Program-made: the position numbers and the translations under genes
NCBI RefSeq assembly: GCF_016907235.1
Contig: NZ_JAFBBO010000001.1
Span: forward strand, 1,302,001-1,366,000
DNA length: 64,000 bases
Origin: Oerskovia jenensis
GTDB lineage: Bacteria > Actinomycetota > Actinomycetes > Actinomycetales > Cellulomonadaceae
Direction of reading: 5' to 3'
Shown here: piece after piece, positions 1 to 7,628 of the stretch
Position numbering within the stretch: the first letter of the stretch is position 1
Layout of the letters: every line of letters begins with the position of its first letter
Notes under the pieces: generated by a model
Told to the model about the DNA's origin: nothing
Database searches by the model: none
The model's input: only the letters and a program-made list of their open reading frames with translations

Positions 1-1058
1 CTGCCGAGGTCGACGCCGACGTCGCGGCCGAGGCCGAGTCGCTGCGCATCTTCTGCGTGAGCGCGGGCGACGCCGGGGCCGGGACCGCGTGGGTGCCCGC
101 GGTGGCGCGGGTGACCGTCGACGACGTCTCCCCCGTTGGGGATCGCGACGGCACGACGGCCGAGCCCCCGACCGGGGGCACAGCCACCGGCGCGACCTCC
201 GCGACCGAGGTCGTCGTCGCCGTGAACGCGGGCCGCGACCCGCGCCGCGCCCAGCACGTGCGGGACGCGATCGACGCCCTGCTCGCGACGGGCGAGCTGC
301 CCCTGCGGCGGGTCCGGCCCGCCGCTCCGGGCGGGACCGGGACGGTTGCCCTCGTGGGCGGCGGACCCGGCGACGCGGGGCTCATCACCGCACGAGGACG
401 GCGACTGCTCGCGCAGGCCGAGGTCGTGGTGACCGATCGCCTGGGCCCACGAGCGCTGCTCGACGAGCTCGCGGACGACGTCGTCGTGATCGACGTGGGC
501 AAGACCCCGGGCTTCCACCCGGTCCCGCAGGAGGAGATCAACGCGCTGCTGGTCGAGCACGCGCTCGCCGGGCGTCGTGTTGTACGACTCAAGGGTGGCG
601 ACCCGTACGTGTTCGGCCGCGGGGGCGAGGAGCTCATCGCGTGCGAGGAGCACGGCATCCCCGTCGAGGTCGTCCCCGGTGTGACGAGCGCGGTCTCGGT
701 GCCCGCAGCCGTGGGGATCCCGGTCACGCATCGTGGCTGGTCCCGTGGCTTCACCGTCCTGACCGGGCACGAGGACATCGGCAAGGTCCCCGCTGCCGCG
801 GACCACACCGTCATCCTGCTCATGGGGGTCTCGCGGCTGCGCGACTCCGCCGCCGCGCTCGTGGCCTCGGGCCGCTCGCCCGAGACGCCCGTCGCCGTGG
901 TCGAGGACGGCTACGGTCCGCGACAGCGGTCGACCGTCGGGACGCTCGCGACCATCGCCGACGTCGCCGCCGCCGCGGGAGTCCGGGCGCCGGCCGTGAC
1001 CGTGATCGGCGACGTGGTGCGGGTGAGCCCGGCGTGGCGGGCGGCCGGGCTCGGCTGA
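1..1058 (+). CDS. cysG: Siroheme synthase, uroporphyrinogen-III C-methyltransferase part (5' truncated)
   Basis: The reading frame is open to the left edge (codons begin at base 3), so the gene starts outside the window. The first ~100 codons resemble the tail of a precorrin-2 dehydrogenase domain (FCVSAGDAGAGTAW, then VNAGRDPRRAQHVRD). From about base 340 follows a complete SUMT domain with GGGPGDAGL, TDRLG, RLKGGDPYVFGRGGEE, VPGVTSA, PVTHRG and LTGHE. SUMT methylates uroporphyrinogen III with S-adenosylmethionine to precorrin-2; the dehydrogenase part oxidises it towards sirohydrochlorin for siroheme of sulfite or nitrite reductase. Domain order here is dehydrogenase then SUMT, as in CysG. 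A GTG at 57 is only an internal codon. If the unseen N-terminus lacks the NAD-binding core, cobA would be the better name. Confidence 0.88.
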   Translation, partial: AEVDADVAAEAESLRIFCVSAGDAGAGTAWVPAVARVTVDDVSPVGDRDGTTAEPPTGGTATGATSATEVVVAVNAGRDPRRAQHVRDAIDALLATGELPLRRVRPAAPGGTGTVALVGGGPGDAGLITARGRRLLAQAEVVVTDRLGPRALLDELADDVVVIDVGKTPGFHPVPQEEINALLVEHALAGRRVVRLKGGDPYVFGRGGEELIACEEHGIPVEVVPGVTSAVSVPAAVGIPVTHRGWSRGFTVLTGHEDIGKVPAAADHTVILLMGVSRLRDSAAALVASGRSPETPVAVVEDGYGPRQRSTVGTLATIADVAAAAGVRAPAVTVIGDVVRVSPAWRAAGLG

Positions 1059-1095
1059 CAGCCTCGACCGGTCGAGCCGCAGGCCTGAGAACGGC

Positions 1096-1150
1096 CGAGA
1101 ACGTGCTGGGGGCCGTCATCCGGTGGATGACGGCCCCCAGCACGTTCTCG
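1096..1150. terminator. Bidirectional hairpin terminator between cysG and fdxA
   Basis: A perfect inverted repeat with 25-bp arms (1096-1120 and 1126-1150) and a 5-nt loop lies between convergent genes. No U tract follows on either side. Placement supports termination in both directions. Confidence 0.75.
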
Positions 1151-1210
1151 ACAGCCGGCCTGCGCCGCGCGGTGAGTGGCGAGTGGCGCGTGGCGTGTGG
1201 CGCGCGCCGC

Positions 1211-1528
1211 TCAGGCCTGCGGGGACAGGGCCGCGATCATCGGGTCGTCCTTCTCGATCAGGCCCATCTTCGCCGCACCACCCGGCGACCCCAGATCATC
1301 GAAGAACTCCACGTTCGCCCGGTAGTAGTCGCTCCACTCCGAGGGCACGTCGTCCTCGTAGTAGATCGCCTCCACCGGACACACCGGCTCGCACGCACCA
1401 CAGTCCACGCACTCGTCGGGATGGATGTACAACGACCGCTTGCCCTCGTAGATGCAGTCCACCGGACACTCCTCGATGCACGCCTTGTCCTTCACGTCCA
1501 CACAAGGCTGAGCAATCACGTACGTCAC
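1211..1528 (-). CDS. fdxA: Ferredoxin, 7Fe-8S type
   Basis: A 105-residue ferredoxin beginning at GTG. The cysteine pattern (C9, C17 and C21 near the N-terminus, then CVDCGACEPVCP) matches actinobacterial FdxA proteins, which carry one [3Fe-4S] and one [4Fe-4S] cluster and pass electrons to partners such as cytochromes P450. The C-terminal ~45 residues are the usual acidic extension of the family. It is monocistronic, facing cysG across a long hairpin. A ferredoxin next to siroheme synthase would fit supply of electrons to sulfite reductase, but that is inference. Confidence 0.92.
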   Translation of the reverse strand: MTYVIAQPCVDVKDKACIEECPVDCIYEGKRSLYIHPDECVDCGACEPVCPVEAIYYEDDVPSEWSDYYRANVEFFDDLGSPGGAAKMGLIEKDDPMIAALSPQA

Positions 1529-1675
1529 GGCGGAGGGTCCTTTTCGTCGGGCCGGAGGGCTTCACCCGGCTGCCTCCAGGCTATCGCCCCGACGTGGTGC
1601 GCGAACCCTCCTTCTCACCTGGCAATACGGCGACATCTCGCGGCCTGCGAGGCACCGGGACCGGCCCGCCCGGCC

Positions 1676-2368
1676 CTACAGGAGCCGTCGAGCGGCCGCC
1701 CAGCGCGTGAGCTCGTGCCGCGAGGAGAGCTGGAGCTTGCGCAGCACCGACGAGACGTGGGTCTCGACCGTCTTGACGGAGATGAAGAGCTCCGAGGCGA
1801 CCTCGCGGTAGGCGTACCCGCGGGCGATGAGCCGCATGACCTCCTGCTCCCGCGCCGAGAGACGGTCGAGCTCGTCGTCGGCCACGGCCACGTCCGCCTG
1901 ACCCGTGCCGAACGCGTCGAGCACGAAGCCCGCGAGGCGCGGCGAGAAGACCGCGTCGCCGCTCGCGACCTGCACCACGGCCCCCGCCAGGTCCGGTCCG
2001 GAGATCGCCTTGGTCACGTAGCCCCGGGCGCCCGCACGGATCACGGCCACGACGTCCTCGGCCGCGTCGGACACCGACAGCGCGAGGAACCGCGTCGAGC
2101 CCAGGAGGTCCGAGCAGCGCGTGATGACCTCTGCCCCACCGCCACCGTTGCCCCCGGGGAGGTGCACGTCGAGGAGCACGACCGGCGGGTGCAGCGCCCG
2201 GATCGCCTCGACGGCGCCGTCGACGCTGTCGGCCTCCCCGACGATGTCGACCCGTCCGTCCAGGCTGGCTCGCACGCCCGCACGGAACATGTGGTGATCG
2301 TCGACGAGCACGACCGGGACCGGCGCACCGGGGACCGTGCTCGGCGTGGGGCTGGGGATGGTGGTCAC
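1676..2368 (-). CDS. NarL/LuxR-family response regulator
   Basis: A 230-residue two-domain regulator. The receiver domain occupies about residues 17-140, with acidic DD at 23-24 and the predicted phospho-acceptor D67 in LLDVHLPG. A LuxR-type helix-turn-helix follows at about 165-228 (LSAREQEVMRLIARG, then KTVETHVSSVLRKL). The GTG start overlaps the stop of the upstream histidine kinase gene by 4 bp, so the two are translationally coupled and form a cognate pair. Probable targets are the divergent PspC gene and the pair itself; see the repeat array at 3931-3969. The signal is unknown, but PspC-linked systems usually sense envelope stress. Confidence 0.93.
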   Translation of the reverse strand: MTTIPSPTPSTVPGAPVPVVLVDDHHMFRAGVRASLDGRVDIVGEADSVDGAVEAIRALHPPVVLLDVHLPGGNGGGGAEVITRCSDLLGSTRFLALSVSDAAEDVVAVIRAGARGYVTKAISGPDLAGAVVQVASGDAVFSPRLAGFVLDAFGTGQADVAVADDELDRLSAREQEVMRLIARGYAYREVASELFISVKTVETHVSSVLRKLQLSSRHELTRWAAARRLL

Positions 2369-3858
2369 AAACGCTCCTGGGTCGATCGGGCGGGCTGGCC
2401 GGGCCGCTGCGCGGTGGCAGGGACCGGGCCCGGCGGGGGCGACGTCACCGGCTCCTCGTGCCCGGCGGGTGTCGCGGCCTCGTCGGGCTCCACCGGCATC
2501 CTAGGTCCGGGCACCGGTCCCGCCGCGGTCTCGGCGGCGCGGTGCACCTTGAGCCGCACCTCGGTCCCCCACCCCGGCCGTGAGACGACCTCGGCGCTGC
2601 CTCCCTTGCGCGTGACTCGTCCGATGATCGACTCGCGCACCCCGAAACGGTCCTGGGCGATGTCCTTCATCTCGAAGCCGTCCCCGCGATCGCGGACGAA
2701 CACCTCGACCGCGTCGCCCGAGACCTCGAGGTAGACCGAGACGGGTGGGCACCCATGGGCCACGGCGTTCACGAGGGCCTCGCGGGTGGCCTGGAGCAGC
2801 GCGGTGGTCTCGTCGGTCGGGGCGCAGTCCCCGACCACGACGACGTCGACGACGACGGCCGCCGTCCCCGCCGATCCCCCGTCTCCGACGGTTCCTGCCG
2901 CGCTGACCCCCGCGGCAGGCGCCGCGGCCCCCGCCGCGAGCCGCCAGCTCTGCCGGTCCTCGACCTCTCCCACGAGCGTGCGGAGCTCGGCCGCCAGCGA
3001 TGTACCAGGAGCAGGTCGGTCGTTGTACAACCACTCGCGGAGCTCTCGCTCCTGCGCGCGGGCGAGCCGCGCGACGGTGTCGGCATCCGCCGCGCTCGCC
3101 CGGATGAGGGCCAGGGTCTGGAGCACCGAGTCGTGCAGGTGCGCCGCGATGTCGGCCCGCTCGGCCTCGCGCGCACGGGCGGCCCGCTCGTCGCCCAGCT
3201 CCCGCACGAGGCGCAACCACCACGGGGCGAGTACGATCGCCGCCCCCGCGAGGACCGCGAGGGACGCGACGGTCGCCCGCACCATCACGGCGGCGGACGA
3301 GTCCTGTCCCACCAGGAGCAGCACCCCCACGAGCACCAGCACGAGACCACCCGCGAGCCGCACCACCCCGGCCGGGGTGCGGCCCCCCGCCCTCGACAAC
3401 CACCGCCCCCGCTGGGCTGCGTCGAGCTGGGACCAGGCCAGCGCCGTGCCCGCGAGGGCGATGAGGACCGGCAGGACCCAGGAGACCTCGATGTTCACGC
3501 CGGCCCGCGAGGCCAGGAGCACGGCCGCCCCGCTCAGCAGGACGACCCCGATCGCGACGTCACGCACCGGCAGCTTGCGCACCCGCCCCTGGAGCCGAGG
3601 TGCGATGCGCCGCAGCGACGCGGGACGCTCCTCGTCGGCCACCTGTGCCGGGTCGCCCGCGGGCACCGTGACCCAGAGGAACACGTACAGCACGATGCCC
3701 GCGCCACCCGCGAGCGCCAGGAGACCCATCACGAGTCGTACCGCACCCACGGGAAGGTCGAGGTGCAGGCTGAGCCCACGACAGACCCCACCGACCCAGC
3801 GCCCCTGCTCGGGGCGCCGGAGCGGAAGTCTCCTGGCTGGTCGCGCGTTCCGTGTCAC
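2365..3858 (-). CDS. PspC-domain sensor histidine kinase
   Basis: A 497-residue membrane kinase. A PspC domain spans about residues 13-70 (RWVGGVCRGLSLHLDLPV then a membrane segment). Further membrane segments lie at about 100-116, 126-142, 166-185 and 193-213. The dimerisation helix carries the predicted phosphorylated H242 in AHLHDSVLQTL, the HisKA_3 class used with NarL regulators. The ATPase domain shows EALVNAVAHG (N box), DRGDGF (G1) and GVRESIIGR. A Gly/Ala/Val-rich insert breaks the ATPase region at about 320-345. The tail after about 455 is Pro-rich. The GTG start has no clear Shine-Dalgarno. The kinase is coupled to the response regulator and divergent from another PspC protein. Confidence 0.93.
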   Translation of the reverse strand: MTRNARPARRLPLRRPEQGRWVGGVCRGLSLHLDLPVGAVRLVMGLLALAGGAGIVLYVFLWVTVPAGDPAQVADEERPASLRRIAPRLQGRVRKLPVRDVAIGVVLLSGAAVLLASRAGVNIEVSWVLPVLIALAGTALAWSQLDAAQRGRWLSRAGGRTPAGVVRLAGGLVLVLVGVLLLVGQDSSAAVMVRATVASLAVLAGAAIVLAPWWLRLVRELGDERAARAREAERADIAAHLHDSVLQTLALIRASAADADTVARLARAQERELREWLYNDRPAPGTSLAAELRTLVGEVEDRQSWRLAAGAAAPAAGVSAAGTVGDGGSAGTAAVVVDVVVVGDCAPTDETTALLQATREALVNAVAHGCPPVSVYLEVSGDAVEVFVRDRGDGFEMKDIAQDRFGVRESIIGRVTRKGGSAEVVSRPGWGTEVRLKVHRAAETAAGPVPGPRMPVEPDEAATPAGHEEPVTSPPPGPVPATAQRPGQPARSTQERL

Positions 3859-3930
3859 CCTCTGATGGTCACACGCCGCGGCGGCTCCTCCGGGCGGAAC
3901 GCCCCCTTCGTGCCCCCTCGGTCCGAAAGT

Positions 3931-3969
3931 TCAGGGTCGACCAGCCGCAGGATCAGGGTCGGATCAGGG
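3931..3969. promoter_or_regulatory. Phased TCAGGG repeats between divergent PspC genes
   Basis: TCAGGG occurs at 3931, 3953 and 3964, spaced 22 and 11 bp apart (two turns and one turn of helix), in the 157-bp divergent region. The first two copies extend to TCAGGGTCG. Candidate binding sites for the adjacent LuxR-type response regulator. Confidence 0.4.
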
Positions 3970-4015
3970 GATCACCCGATACCGTCCGGACGTCCTCGCG
4001 GGCCAGGCTGGAGCC

Positions 4016-5722
4016 ATGAGCACCGAGGACACCTCCCCAGAACCCCCGGCCGGGAGCTCCGCACCGACCGGGGCGCCCCAGCAGCACGCCGGGCCCTACC
4101 CGACGAACGGCCCGAACGGCCCGTCCCCGAGCGGCGCCGGCACGCCTGGCGGCCCCGGCCAGCCCGGTACCCCCGGCAGCACGCCCCCCGAGCCCGCCGC
4201 CCAGGCCGGCGGCATGGACGGCTTCTTCGACACCGTGCGGCGCATCGGCATCTCCCGGTCCGAGGACCGCTGGGTCGGCGGCGTCGCGGGCGGGATCGGG
4301 GAGCGGTTCGGGATCGACCCTCTGATCGTGCGCGGCATCCTCGTCGTCTCGGTGTTCCTCGGCGGGGCCGGTCTCGTCCTGTACGGCCTCGCGTGGGCCC
4401 TGCTCCCCGAGGCCCGCGACGGGCGCATCCACCTCCAGCAGGCGATCCGCGGCGACTTCGACGTGGCCATGCTCGGCGCCGCGGCGACGACCATCGTCGG
4501 GCTGAGCTGGAACAGCGGCTGGCTCTCGTGGTGGCACTTCGCCGGTCTCGAGTGGCTCAACGGCCTGCTGTGGATCGCGGCCGTGATCGTCGTGGTCGTC
4601 CTGCTCGTCAACCGGCGCAGCGAGTACCGCAGGTACGCCGCGGGCCGGGGGCAGCAGCCCGGCGGCCCTGCGTTCCAGGGCGCTCCCGTACCGCCCAAGC
4701 AGCCCTACCCCGCCCAGCCCTTCACGGGCGCTCCCGCGCAGCAGGGCCCGCCCCCGCAGGGCTGGCAGCAGCCGCGCCCGCCCTACGGGGCTCCTGCCCC
4801 CGGCGCGCAGCCCGTGCCCGGGGCGACGTACCCCGCGCCTCCCGCGGCGCCGTCGGGCCCGTACGGCGCCTCGGCACCCGTCCCGCCGCAGGGCTACCCC
4901 GCCCAGCGGCCCGTCCCGCCGCAGGCGTACGCGGCCCAGCAGCAGGCCGCTGCACACCAGGCGGCCCGCGCCCACGACCACGCCCGCCGCCGGGCCGAGC
5001 GCGAGACCGAGCGCCTGCGACGCGTCGAGGAGCAGCGCGAGCGCGCGGCGCGACGTCCCCGCGGCCCCGGGACCGCGGTCGTCGGGACCACGCTCGGCGT
5101 GAGCCTCCTCGGTGCCGCGGTGCTCCTGCTCCTCGAGCGTCGCGACGTGATCGACGTCCCGTTCTTCTACACGTGGATCGGCGCGACGATCGTCCTGCTC
5201 GGGCTCGGCGTCATCGTCTCCGGTCTGCGGGGGCGCACGAGCGGCGCCCTGGGCGGCCTCGCGATCGTCACCACGATCATCGCGCTGCCGATCGCCGGCC
5301 TGAACAGCAGCATCGACAGCATCGACGCCGACCTCACGGCCCGCGTCTCCGACGCCACGTACACCGTGACCTCGATCCAGGACGCCGAGAACGGCTTCGC
5401 CTTCACGTTCGGCGACCCGGTGGTCGACCTCAGCCAGCTCGACCTGAGCGCCGTCGGGGAGGACCCGGTGGTCGTCCCGATCGACCTGAGCGCCGGGGAC
5501 CTCACCGTGATCGTCCCGGCCGACACCCCCGTCGAGGCCGAGGTCCGCGTCCTCGCGGGCAACGCGACCTGGACGGTCGACGGCGAGCGTCGCTCGATCA
5601 ACGGCGTCAACACCCGCCCGCACACCTTCGTCACCGACTCCGTCTCCGACGGCGTCGGCCCCGTGCTCCTGCTCGAGGTCGACGTCTCCGCCGGCGACGT
5701 GACCATCCGGGAGGAATCATGA
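4016..5722 (+). CDS. PspC-domain membrane protein with C-terminal beta-rich domain
   Basis: A 568-residue protein preceded by GGAG. A PspC domain lies at about residues 70-140 (RWVGGVAGGIGERFGIDPLI then a hydrophobic segment). More membrane segments follow near 150-165 and 180-200. A Pro/Gln/Gly-rich cytoplasmic linker (about 205-318) and an Arg/Glu-rich, probably coiled-coil stretch (about 322-350) precede membrane segments near 355-372, 382-400 and 408-426. The remaining ~140 residues are beta-rich and extracytoplasmic, like the toast-rack adhesin-like domains often paired with PspC. It is divergent from the PspC kinase, so it probably belongs to the same envelope-stress circuit. The stop overlaps the next gene by 4 bp. 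Confidence 0.85.
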   Translation: MSTEDTSPEPPAGSSAPTGAPQQHAGPYPTNGPNGPSPSGAGTPGGPGQPGTPGSTPPEPAAQAGGMDGFFDTVRRIGISRSEDRWVGGVAGGIGERFGIDPLIVRGILVVSVFLGGAGLVLYGLAWALLPEARDGRIHLQQAIRGDFDVAMLGAAATTIVGLSWNSGWLSWWHFAGLEWLNGLLWIAAVIVVVVLLVNRRSEYRRYAAGRGQQPGGPAFQGAPVPPKQPYPAQPFTGAPAQQGPPPQGWQQPRPPYGAPAPGAQPVPGATYPAPPAAPSGPYGASAPVPPQGYPAQRPVPPQAYAAQQQAAAHQAARAHDHARRRAERETERLRRVEEQRERAARRPRGPGTAVVGTTLGVSLLGAAVLLLLERRDVIDVPFFYTWIGATIVLLGLGVIVSGLRGRTSGALGGLAIVTTIIALPIAGLNSSIDSIDADLTARVSDATYTVTSIQDAENGFAFTFGDPVVDLSQLDLSAVGEDPVVVPIDLSAGDLTVIVPADTPVEAEVRVLAGNATWTVDGERRSINGVNTRPHTFVTDSVSDGVGPVLLLEVDVSAGDVTIREES

Positions 5723-6540
5723 CCACCGAGAAGAACCCCTACGAGTCCGACGACACGCGCGAGACCCAGGCACTCCCGCCGGTCGACCCCACGATCGAGC
5801 TGCCCGTCACGTCGGACGAGGTCGCCGTGGACGAGGTCGCCGCGGACGAGCACGTCGAGGAGGACACCGACGACGAGGCCCCCGCCGAGGGTGGGGCGAC
5901 CGAGCGCACCGACGAGGCGCTCACCGAGGCTGGCACCGACGACGACCCCGACGCGACGCAGGTCCTCGGGACCGGCCCTGCGCACGAGGCCGACCTCGCG
6001 GACGAGATCTTCCGGGGCGAGCCGACCCAGGCGCTGCCGGTCGCCGACCCCACGCTCGCCCTGCCGGTCGTTCCCCCGACCCAGGCCCTGCCCGTCCAGG
6101 CTGCACCGACCCACGTGCTGCCGGTCGGCGAGCCCGCCCCGACGCACACCCAGGCGTACCCGGTGCAGGACGCCCCCGTCGAGCCCGAGCCGGTCGTCAC
6201 GCAGGCTCCGGCACCCTCCGCACCGGCACCGGGTCCCGCTCCCGCACCCCTGGTCGACCCGGCCGCGCAGTGGAACGCCACGGCGCAGCAGAAGGCACAG
6301 GCCGCGGGATCCTCGGCCGCGGGCGACGACCCGCGCGACCGCGGCCTGCGGGTCGGGACCGTCGTGTGGGGATTCGTCATCGTCGCGGTCGGGGCCGGCA
6401 TCCTCGCGCTGGCCCTCGGCGCGACGTACGACCTCGACCTCGCGCTCATCGCGCTGCTGAGCGTCGCGGGCCTCGTGCTCGTGGTGAGCTCGATCGTGTC
6501 GAGCAGCCGCCGCAGCGCCCGCGAGCGCGCCAGGCGCTGA
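5719..6540 (+). CDS. Acidic, repeat-rich membrane protein of unknown function
   Basis: A 273-residue protein whose ATG overlaps the upstream stop (ATGA). The N-terminal ~120 residues are strongly acidic. At about residues 96-155 imperfect repeats built on TQALPV recur (TQALPVAD, TLALPVVP, TQALPVQ, THVLPVG, TQAYPVQ). A Pro/Ala linker follows, then two membrane segments near 213-233 and 236-258, and a basic tail. I do not recognise the family. Tight coupling to the PspC gene suggests a membrane accessory of the same system. TQxLP-type repeats occur in actinobacterial proteins as possible phosphorylation or protein-binding sites, but no such role can be shown here. Confidence 0.8.
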   Translation: MTTEKNPYESDDTRETQALPPVDPTIELPVTSDEVAVDEVAADEHVEEDTDDEAPAEGGATERTDEALTEAGTDDDPDATQVLGTGPAHEADLADEIFRGEPTQALPVADPTLALPVVPPTQALPVQAAPTHVLPVGEPAPTHTQAYPVQDAPVEPEPVVTQAPAPSAPAPGPAPAPLVDPAAQWNATAQQKAQAAGSSAAGDDPRDRGLRVGTVVWGFVIVAVGAGILALALGATYDLDLALIALLSVAGLVLVVSSIVSSSRRSARERARR

Positions 6541-6550
6541 GGACGGGCCC

Positions 6551-6607
6551 TGAGTGCGTGGTTCGGCCGCGACTCGCCGGGCGTGTCGCAGCCGAACCGC
6601 GCACTCA
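6551..6607. terminator. Hairpin downstream of the PspC operon
   Basis: Arms 6551-6567 and 6591-6607 pair over 17 bp with one mismatch, and a small inner stem lies in the loop. It sits just after the stop at 6540, between convergent genes. Confidence 0.65.
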
Positions 6608-6622
6608 CGGCGCACGGGGTGA

Positions 6623-6670
6623 GCACGACGGCGGCGCACCGGTCCAGGGACCGGTGCGCCGCCGTCGTGC
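6623..6670. terminator. Second hairpin between convergent genes
   Basis: A perfect inverted repeat with 23-bp arms (6623-6645 and 6648-6670) ends 15 bp before the stop of the leftward gene at 6686. It likely terminates that gene. Confidence 0.7.
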
Positions 6671-6685
6671 ACCTGGAGCAGTACC

Positions 6686-7489
6686 TCAGCGCGGGGGCGT
6701 GTCCCCCGCGGGGGGCGTGGCCGGAGGCGTGTCCGTCCCGGTGGGCGGGACGCCCGGGCTCTTGGGCTCCACGAGCGGGTCGGTGTGCGTCGTCGGGACG
6801 CCCGGGCTCTTGGGCTCCACGAGCGGGTCGGTGTGCGTCGTCGGGACGCCCGGGCTCTTGGGCTCCTCGACGGGGGCCGCGTGGGTCGACGTGCGGGTCG
6901 GGGGCGTGACCGGCGGGGTCGTCGGCGTCGTCGGGGCGGGGGTGGTCGGGGCCGGCGTGACGGGTGCCGCGTGGGCCGGGGTGTGCGTCGCCGGGACCGG
7001 GGCCGCCGACAGGTTGCCGTCCGAGGAGTACCCGCCCGCGGTCTCGACCGCGACGGCCGGGCCGCTCGCGATCCGCCGCAGCGCGATCCCGATGAGGATG
7101 AACAGGATGCCCAGGCCGATGACGAGGGCCGAGACGCCGTAGGCGACGACCGACGTGAACAGCGACGCGCGCAGGAACGAGGCGTTCATGACCGTGGCGC
7201 GCCGCTCGTCGTCCTGCGGGAGCTCGGCGTAGGTCTGGCCGTCGCTGATCTCGAGCGCGTGCTTGTTGATGACCTCCGCCTGGGCGTAGGCGGTGAACGG
7301 ACCGTTGACGTGACGTCCGGCGAGGAAGTCCGCGTCGTCGGACACCGTGATGTCCTCGGCCGAGAGCTGCGAGGTGACGACACCCCACGTGACGCCACCG
7401 GCGATGATCATGACTATCCCGGCGATGACGGTGAGGATCCCGATGACCCCTACGCCCTTCGCCGGCCGAACCGTGACAGTGCTGGACAT
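6686..7489 (-). CDS. Two-TM membrane protein with Pro/Thr repeat tail (relatives are named 'LigA' in databases, doubtful)
   Basis: A 267-residue protein starting at ATG behind GGGGAGGG. Membrane segments lie at about residues 13-37 and 111-136. The ~70 residues between them are probably extracytoplasmic and contain NKHALEISDGQTYAEL. The C-terminal half is Pro/Thr/Ala-rich and ends in a tandem 16-residue repeat containing EPKSPGVPTTHTDPLV. Close relatives in actinobacteria are, from memory, often labelled aromatic ring-opening dioxygenase LigA; nothing in the sequence supports an enzyme. I infer an envelope protein of unknown function. It is divergent from a glycosyltransferase gene. Confidence 0.82.
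   Translation of the reverse strand: MSSTVTVRPAKGVGVIGILTVIAGIVMIIAGGVTWGVVTSQLSAEDITVSDDADFLAGRHVNGPFTAYAQAEVINKHALEISDGQTYAELPQDDERRATVMNASFLRASLFTSVVAYGVSALVIGLGILFILIGIALRRIASGPAVAVETAGGYSSDGNLSAAPVPATHTPAHAAPVTPAPTTPAPTTPTTPPVTPPTRTSTHAAPVEEPKSPGVPTTHTDPLVEPKSPGVPTTHTDPLVEPKSPGVPPTGTDTPPATPPAGDTPPR
6747..6866. repeat. 48-bp tandem repeat, 2.5 copies
   Basis: Copies begin at 6747, 6795 and 6843. The first 24 bp are identical in all three and the third copy is partial. The unit is 16 codons, so copy-number change keeps the frame of the leftward gene. Confidence 0.92.
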
Positions 7490-7531
7490 TGCGATATCCC
7501 TCCCCGAGCCGATTCTTTGATGTCAACGTAG

Positions 7532-7569
7532 CGACGATTCGTCGTTTCCGCCGGACGAACGGTCCGTTC
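7532..7569. promoter_or_regulatory. Two 13-bp odd palindromes in a divergent promoter region
   Basis: CGACGATTCGTCG (7532-7544) and GAACGGTCCGTTC (7557-7569) are each perfect 6-1-6 palindromes. They lie between the leftward two-TM gene (start 7489) and the rightward glycosyltransferase (start 7629). Reading leftward, GGAAA and CGTT with about 17 nt between them flank the first palindrome, resembling an ECF sigma-factor promoter. Confidence 0.4.
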
Positions 7570-7628
7570 ACTCCCGAAACAGACCACCCGGGCACGGGAC
7601 GTGGACGCGTCGATGGGAGAATCCCGGG

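Noticed and set aside
89-2734. Long open frame of 881 codons on the + strand
   Set aside because: It overlaps cysG, fdxA and the response regulator in other frames and is Arg/Gly-rich, the usual shadow of a high-GC sequence.
2755-6540. Single 1261-residue protein
   Set aside because: Only its last 273 codons, starting at ATG 5719, are a real gene; the rest is a shadow of the kinase and PspC genes.
6747-6866. CRISPR array
   Set aside because: The repeats are contiguous without unique spacers and lie in a coding region.
6686-7489. Ring-opening dioxygenase LigA
   Set aside because: The protein has two membrane segments and a Pro/Thr tail; no dioxygenase residues are visible.
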